Below are positions 16,633 to 20,538 of a DNA stretch of 20,538 nt, piece by piece. The DNA comes from JAICTV01 sp035634055. Its GTDB lineage: Bacteria > Planctomycetota > Phycisphaerae > Tepidisphaerales > Tepidisphaeraceae. Under the pieces are notes generated by a model that saw nothing but the letters and a program-made list of their open reading frames with translations, had not been told where the DNA came from and ran no database searches. Numbering within the stretch: the first letter of the stretch is position 1; each line of letters opens with the position of its first letter. The stretch covers positions 1-20,538 of the forward strand of contig DASQDR010000046.1 in the NCBI GenBank assembly GCA_035634055.1, written 5' to 3'. The translations under genes were made by a program, and so were the position numbers.

Positions 16633-18189
16633 ATGCCACACCCAGACCTCGCACCCAGGTCCGAACGCCTCGAAGCCCGCCGGCTGCTGGCGGCCACGCT
16701 CTCCTCGTCGGGCGCGTTGACGGTCACCGCCACCGCCGCCGCCGATATCGTCGGGCTGCGCGCCGACGGCTCGGCGCTGCGCGTCGTGGTCAACGCCCAG
16801 CTCTCGAAGTTCCCGTTGGCGAGCGTAAAGTCGATCTCCATCGACCTCGGCGACGGCGACGACCGCCTCGACGTCGGGCTGACCACCGGCGTCTACGCGC
16901 TCGGCGGGCTCGGAGACGACACGATCAACGGCGGCGTCGGCAGCGACTCGATCACCGCCGGCGGCGGGCGCGACTCGGTCGACGGCGGGTGGGGCGACGA
17001 CCGCATCGACGGCGGGCCGACCGCCGACACCCTTTTCGGCAATGACGGCGCCGACCGGCTGTACGGCGCCGACGCCAACGACGCCCTCACCGGCGGCGCG
17101 GGCGTCGATCGCCTCTTCGCCGGCGCGGGTAACGACTCGCTCGTCGGCGGCGCGAGCAACGACAAGCTGTACGGCGACGACGGCAACGACACCCTCGCCG
17201 GCAACAACCAGAACGACCTGCTCACCGGCGGCGAAGGGGACGATTCGATCTTCGGCGGCGACGGCAACGACACCCTCACCGGCCAGGGCGGCGACGACGA
17301 CCTCCAGGGCCAGCTCGGCTACGACACCGCCTACGGTGACGCCGGTGATGACGCGCTCGACGGCGGCGGGCAGAGCGACTCGCTGCTCGGCGGCGCCGAC
17401 GCCGACACCCTCGCCGGCTCCGACGGCGACGACACCTGCTCCGGCGACGGCGGCGACGACGCCCTGCGCGGCGACGCCGGCAAGGACAACCTCCTCGGCG
17501 GCGACGGCGCCGACGCACTGTTCGGCGGCGACGGCCGCGACGCGCTCATCGGCGGCGCGGGCAACGACGGTTTGTTCGGCGGCCGCGCCGATGCCGACAC
17601 CCTCACCGGCGGCGGCGGCGCCGACCGCTTCCTCGACTTCGCCGGCGATCACCCGACCGACCGCGCCGCCGCCGACGCCGCCCCGACCTTCATCGACGGC
17701 GACGTCGCCTGGGACGACGCCGAGATCGAGGCCGTCGATGAGGGCTTTGCCCGCCTCGTCGAGCGCACCAACAGCACCCGGTTGCTCAAGCTCGAAGGGG
17801 GCGGGGACGTCGACGTCCTGCGTTACACCGATCTGGGTGAGTCGGTCCTGGCCGACAACCTCGGCGACGGGCGGATGCGCTTCGGCGACCTCGCCTTCGA
17901 CAGCGGCGACGCCTGGGCCACCATGATCCACGAGCTGGGGCACAACTGGGACACCGACGACGAGAACCCGTCGGCCCGCGACTTCTTTGAGCTCTCGCAC
18001 TGGCGCGATACGCGCGGCGACTGGACCTACGACCCGGACGCGGCCTTCGCCAACGACTACGGCAAGACCAACCCCTACGAGGACTTCGCCACCGCGCTGG
18101 AGGTCTACTTCTCCCGCACCCGCCGGCCGTCTGAGTGGCAGGCGAAGTGGGATTACATCGACGAGTTCCTCGACGCCAGCTCGGCGTGA
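16633..18189 (+). CDS. Exported RTX-repeat protein with C-terminal HExxH metallopeptidase domain
   Basis: The 518-residue product starts with a LEPR-XLL-type sequence (LEARRLLAA at 13-21), which predicts export. Residues about 22-90 are beta-rich. Residues 91-332 are 27 nonapeptides of the GGxGxDxLx type, the calcium-binding parallel beta roll of RTX proteins. The remainder is an unusual C-terminal catalytic-looking domain: MIHELGHNWD holds His433, Glu434 and His437, and NPYEDFATALEVYF offers Glu483 as third zinc ligand. That layout resembles gluzincins such as the anthrax lethal factor-like / Pro-Pro endopeptidase group. I choose ATG 16633 over an in-frame GTG at 16603 because GGTGGGA lies just upstream of it. 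RTX repeats normally sit at or near the C-terminus beside a type I secretion signal; here the peptidase is last and no such exporter adjoins. Calcium may fold the roll only after export. The family of the peptidase is inferred from motif spacing alone. Confidence 0.85.
   Translation: MPHPDLAPRSERLEARRLLAATLSSSGALTVTATAAADIVGLRADGSALRVVVNAQLSKFPLASVKSISIDLGDGDDRLDVGLTTGVYALGGLGDDTINGGVGSDSITAGGGRDSVDGGWGDDRIDGGPTADTLFGNDGADRLYGADANDALTGGAGVDRLFAGAGNDSLVGGASNDKLYGDDGNDTLAGNNQNDLLTGGEGDDSIFGGDGNDTLTGQGGDDDLQGQLGYDTAYGDAGDDALDGGGQSDSLLGGADADTLAGSDGDDTCSGDGGDDALRGDAGKDNLLGGDGADALFGGDGRDALIGGAGNDGLFGGRADADTLTGGGGADRFLDFAGDHPTDRAAADAAPTFIDGDVAWDDAEIEAVDEGFARLVERTNSTRLLKLEGGGDVDVLRYTDLGESVLADNLGDGRMRFGDLAFDSGDAWATMIHELGHNWDTDDENPSARDFFELSHWRDTRGDWTYDPDAAFANDYGKTNPYEDFATALEVYFSRTRRPSEWQAKWDYIDEFLDASSA
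16903..17628 (+). repeat. 27 RTX-like nonapeptide repeats
   Basis: Units of 27 bases encode GG-x-G-x-D-x-L/I-x variants in unbroken phase, from GGLGDDTIN to LTGGGGADR; one unit (FGGRADADT) has one extra residue. Many units keep the Asp for calcium, while units near the middle (GNNQNDL, GQLGYDT) are degenerate. The DNA is dominated by GGCGGC and GACGAC words, prone to slippage, so the number may vary between strains. Confidence 0.88.
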
Positions 18190-18281
18190 GCGCGACAGGG
18201 CGACCGCGGCCGCGGTGCCTGTGGCGTATGACGGCTCCGCGTTGTCATCCCGCCGCCCGCTTCCGCCGCCGCGCCGGCAAA

Positions 18282-18310
18282 TTGACCACGATTTTCTGTC
18301 GATATACCAT
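18282..18310 (+). promoter_or_regulatory. Candidate promoter of the thrS leader
   Basis: TTGACC (18282-18287), a 17-base spacer and TACCAT (18305-18310) give 5/6 and 4/6 matches to sigma70 hexamers, in a locally AT-rich stretch (ATTTTCTGTCGATATACC). Transcription would start near 18316-18318, directly at the threonine-rich leader frame. Upstream of it, 18190-18281 holds only a 14-base perfect palindrome (ACCGCGGCCGCGGT, 18203-18216) and no gene. Confidence 0.5.
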
Positions 18311-18318
18311 TCGTGCAG

Positions 18319-18381
18319 ATGGCTCACGTTGCCCCGGCCATTGCGACGACGACGACGACGCCCGCTTGCCGGGAGCGTTGA
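18319..18381 (+). CDS. Threonine-rich leader peptide of thrS (20 residues)
   Basis: The frame encodes MAHVAPAIA, five consecutive threonines (all ACG, 18346-18360), PACRER and TGA. Its position between a candidate promoter and an intrinsic terminator upstream of threonyl-tRNA synthetase is what an attenuation control peptide should look like; E. coli thr and phe leaders work this way. No Shine-Dalgarno sequence precedes the ATG or the in-frame GTG at 18313, and the predicted transcript would begin only a few bases upstream, so translation would be essentially leaderless. Against it, GAC/ACG microsatellites are common in this DNA (another, six units, at 7096-7113 is non-coding). Translation is unproven. 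Confidence 0.6.
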   Translation: MAHVAPAIATTTTTPACRER

Positions 18382-18447
18382 TCGTTCGTCGAGACACAAC
18401 CGACGCGAACGACCGCCGCCCGGCCCGATGCCGGGCGGTTTTGTTTT
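18333..18447 (+). promoter_or_regulatory. Putative ribosome-mediated transcription attenuator controlling thrS
   Basis: Four core segments alternate: CCCGGC (18333-18338), GCCGGG (18368-18373), CCCGGC (18419-18424) and GCCGGG (18430-18435). Segments 1:2, 2:3 and 3:4 can each pair over six G-C pairs, and 3:4 extends to nine as the terminator. A separate hairpin (18382-18412, about ten pairs with a two-base bulge) lies between 2 and 3 and would bring them together in the antiterminator. The Thr codons lie in the 1:2 loop. A ribosome stalled there masks segment 1 and frees 2 to pair with 3. A ribosome reaching the TGA at 18379 masks segment 2 and lets the terminator form. The mechanism is inferred; the segments are read directly. 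Confidence 0.6.
18416..18447 (+). terminator. Intrinsic terminator between leader peptide and thrS
   Basis: CCGCCCGGC (18416-18424) pairs perfectly with GCCGGGCGG (18430-18438) around a five-base loop, and TTTTGTTTT (18439-18447) follows. It is 110 bases upstream of the thrS start and 227 bases beyond the end of the RTX gene. The distance and the intervening promoter favour an attenuator over a simple end of the RTX transcript, though it could serve both. Confidence 0.88.
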
Positions 18448-18557
18448 GAGGGTGCCGCGGGCAAAATAGCCGACCCGAAATTCGCCCGGCGGGCGCGAGC
18501 GACGCAGGACGACGCGGGGAAGTGCGTTAACGAAGCAATCCAGCAAGCGAGGCAGTC

Positions 18558-20538
18558 ATGGCGGTGGTGAAGTTACCCGACGGCAGCAAGCGTGACGTGC
18601 CGGACGGCAGCAGCGTGATGCAGGTGGCCGAGTCCATCGGCCGCGGGCTCGCCAAGGCCGCGGTCGCCGGCAGGGTGGACGGCAAGGTGGTCGATCTCGG
18701 CTGCAAGCTCTCGCCCGGCGAGCACGAGCTGTCGATCCTGACCGATCGCGACCCCGAGGCGTTGCTCGTCCTCCGCCACAGCGCCGCGCACGTGATGGCC
18801 GAGGCGATCCAGCGCCTCTGGCCGCAGGCCAAGCTCGCCTACGGCCCCGCGCTCGAGACGGGCTTTTATTACGACATCTCCCTCGACACCCCGATCTCCG
18901 CCAACGACTTCCCGAAGATCGAGGCGGAGATGGAAAAGATCGTCGGCGAGAACCGCCCGTTCACGCGCTATGAGCTGGCGCTGGATGCCGGGATGCAGCG
19001 CCTGGATGCCGAGGGGAACAAGTACAAGGTCGACAACGCCCGCCGCGCCGCGCAGGGCGGCGCCGACGTGCTGAGCTGGTACGTCACCGGCGAGAAGGAC
19101 CGCCACTGGGAAGACCTCTGCCAGGGCCCGCACGTCCCGGCCACCGGGAAGCTCAAGGCGTTCAAGATCATGTCGGTGGCGCAGTCGCACTGGCACGGCG
19201 ACGTGACGAGCGACAAGTTCCAGCGCGTGTACGGGACCGCGTTCTTCGACAAGAAGCAGCTCGACGAACACCTCAAGCGGCTCGACGAGGCGAAGAAGCG
19301 CGACCACCGCGTGCTCGGCCCGGCGCTGGGGCTGTTCGCCATCGACGACGCCGTCGGCCAGGGGCTGATCCTGTGGAAGCCCAAGGGCGCCGTCATCCGC
19401 CAGGCGCTCCAGGACTTCATCAGCCAGCACCTCCGCCGCCAGGGATATCACCAGGTCTTCACCCCGCACATCGGGCGGCTCGGGCTGTACAAGACCAGCG
19501 GGCACTACCCGTACTACAGCGACAGCCAGTTCCCGCCGCTGGTCGACCGCGAGCTGATCGAGCAGCTCTCCAGCGAGCGCTGCGACTGCGCCAAGCTCAG
19601 CGCGATGATGGAAAAGGGGGAGGTCGACGGCTACCTGCTCAAGCCGATGAACTGCCCGATGCACATCAAGATCTTTTCTTCCGAGCAGCGCAGCTACCGC
19701 GACATGCCCGTGCGGCTCGCGGAGTTCGGCACCGTCTACCGCTGGGAAAAGTCCGGGGAGCTCGGCGGCATGACCCGCGTGCGCGGCTTCACCCAGGACG
19801 ACGCTCACCTCTTCTGCACCGAGGAGCAGGTGCCGGCGGAGGTGAAGGGGTGCCTCGAGCTCGTGAAGATCGTGCTCAGCACCCTTGGCATGCACGACTA
19901 CCGCGTGCGCGTCGGGCTGCGCGACCCGGACAGCAACAAGTACGTCGGCGCCGCCGACCAGTGGGACCGCGCCGAGGCCGCGTGCATCTCCGCCGCCGAA
20001 TCGCTCGGCGTGCCGTTCACGAAGGAACCGGGTGAGGCGGCGTTCTACGGCCCCAAGATCGACTTCGTGGTCAAGGACGTCATCGGCCGCGAGTGGCAGC
20101 TCGGCACCGTGCAGGTGGACTACCAGCTCCCGCAGCGCTTCGAGCTCTCCTACGTTGGCCCGGACAACGCCACGCACCGACCGGTGATGATCCACCGCGC
20201 GCCGTTCGGGTCGATGGAGCGGTTCGTCGCCGTCCTCACCGAGCACTTCGCCGGCGCCTTCCCGCTGTGGCTGTCGCCGGTGCAGGTGGCGGTGCTGACC
20301 ATCAGCGAGCGGTTCCTCGATTACGGCAAGCAGGTCGCCGACGCGCTGCGCGGCGCAAATTTGCGCGTCGAAGGGCGCTTCGGCCCGGAGAAGATCGGCG
20401 CCAAGATCCGCGATGCCAGCATGGAGAAGATTCCGTACCTGCTGATCGTCGGCGAACAGGAGTCGGCCCACGGCACCGTCAGCGTCCGCGGCCGCGGCGA
20501 CAAGCCCGACCAGGGCGCAATGCCCTTGGCGGAGTTCA
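18558..20538 (+). CDS. thrS: Threonyl-tRNA synthetase, 3'-partial
   Basis: This class II synthetase charges tRNA-Thr in the cytoplasm. About 660 residues are visible; perhaps 25-30 C-terminal residues lie beyond the window. The N-terminal TGS domain opens MAVVKLPDGSKRDV. The editing domain has HSAAH (His74, His78) and DLCQGPH (Cys188, His192), the pattern used to clear mischarged serine. The catalytic core has KPMNCPMH (Cys366), TQDDAHLFC (His417) and MIHRAPFGSMERF (His546), which match the three zinc ligands of the E. coli enzyme that recognise threonine. The anticodon-binding domain starts near LSPVQVAVLTISE. An insertion of about 25 residues before KPMNC, holding CDC at 342-344, is absent from the E. 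coli protein. GAGG (18549-18552) lies five bases before ATG. The gene is probably controlled by the upstream leader peptide and terminator. Confidence 0.98.
   Translation, partial: MAVVKLPDGSKRDVPDGSSVMQVAESIGRGLAKAAVAGRVDGKVVDLGCKLSPGEHELSILTDRDPEALLVLRHSAAHVMAEAIQRLWPQAKLAYGPALETGFYYDISLDTPISANDFPKIEAEMEKIVGENRPFTRYELALDAGMQRLDAEGNKYKVDNARRAAQGGADVLSWYVTGEKDRHWEDLCQGPHVPATGKLKAFKIMSVAQSHWHGDVTSDKFQRVYGTAFFDKKQLDEHLKRLDEAKKRDHRVLGPALGLFAIDDAVGQGLILWKPKGAVIRQALQDFISQHLRRQGYHQVFTPHIGRLGLYKTSGHYPYYSDSQFPPLVDRELIEQLSSERCDCAKLSAMMEKGEVDGYLLKPMNCPMHIKIFSSEQRSYRDMPVRLAEFGTVYRWEKSGELGGMTRVRGFTQDDAHLFCTEEQVPAEVKGCLELVKIVLSTLGMHDYRVRVGLRDPDSNKYVGAADQWDRAEAACISAAESLGVPFTKEPGEAAFYGPKIDFVVKDVIGREWQLGTVQVDYQLPQRFELSYVGPDNATHRPVMIHRAPFGSMERFVAVLTEHFAGAFPLWLSPVQVAVLTISERFLDYGKQVADALRGANLRVEGRFGPEKIGAKIRDASMEKIPYLLIVGEQESAHGTVSVRGRGDKPDQGAMPLAEF

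Noticed and set aside
18203..18216. 14-base perfect palindrome after the RTX gene
   Set aside because: Self-complementary GC-only word with no loop and no T tract; likely chance at this base composition, so not called a terminator.
18449..18462. T-box-like word (AGGGTGCCGCGG) upstream of thrS
   Set aside because: It lacks the full AGGGTGGNACCGCG consensus and lies after the terminator, not before it. No specifier stem or other T-box elements are visible.

Overview
The window is GC-rich (roughly 70% by eye) and looks like a planctomycete chromosome, most likely of the Phycisphaerae type. The support is the gene content: two exported proteins with a LEPR-XLL-type N-terminus (LEPRALL and LEARRLL), a DUF1080/PA14/beta-propeller protein paired with a multihaem cytochrome c that has its own PA14-like domain, and a bacterial ThrRS with a lineage-type insertion. 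The lineage is inferred from protein families; no rRNA is present.

Layout. Positions 1-1431 hold the tail of a decayed AAA-type signalling ATPase, entering from the left edge and broken by two apparent +1 shifts. Positions 1531-6360 encode a large secreted metzincin protease with a PPC-like domain and 13 fibronectin-III domains. A perfect intergenic hairpin follows. On the minus strand lie a four-helix membrane protein of unknown function (6540-6965) and a hybrid histidine kinase with PAS, HisKA, HATPase, REC and Hpt modules (7158-9545). Divergent from the kinase is a plus-strand unit of a PilZ-domain protein (9919-10362) and a 29-residue one-helix protein (10403-10492), closed by a strong intrinsic terminator.

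Positions 10720-16360 are a tight two-gene operon: an exported DUF1080-PA14-DUF6797-like-beta-propeller protein and a pentahaem c-type cytochrome, probably an extracytoplasmic carbohydrate-oxidising system with its electron acceptor. A repeat-rich gap leads to a secreted protein with 27 RTX-like nonapeptides and a C-terminal HExxH peptidase domain (16633-18189).

The most interesting part is the 370-base region before thrS (18558 to the right edge). It holds a candidate promoter and then a 20-codon reading frame with five consecutive threonine codons. A strong intrinsic terminator follows, and four alternating complementary segments can form 1:2, 2:3 and 3:4 pairings. This has the architecture of ribosome-mediated transcription attenuation, here in front of threonyl-tRNA synthetase. 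The first reading frame has no Shine-Dalgarno sequence and the promoter would make it almost leaderless. No tRNA, rRNA, CRISPR array or transposase gene was seen.
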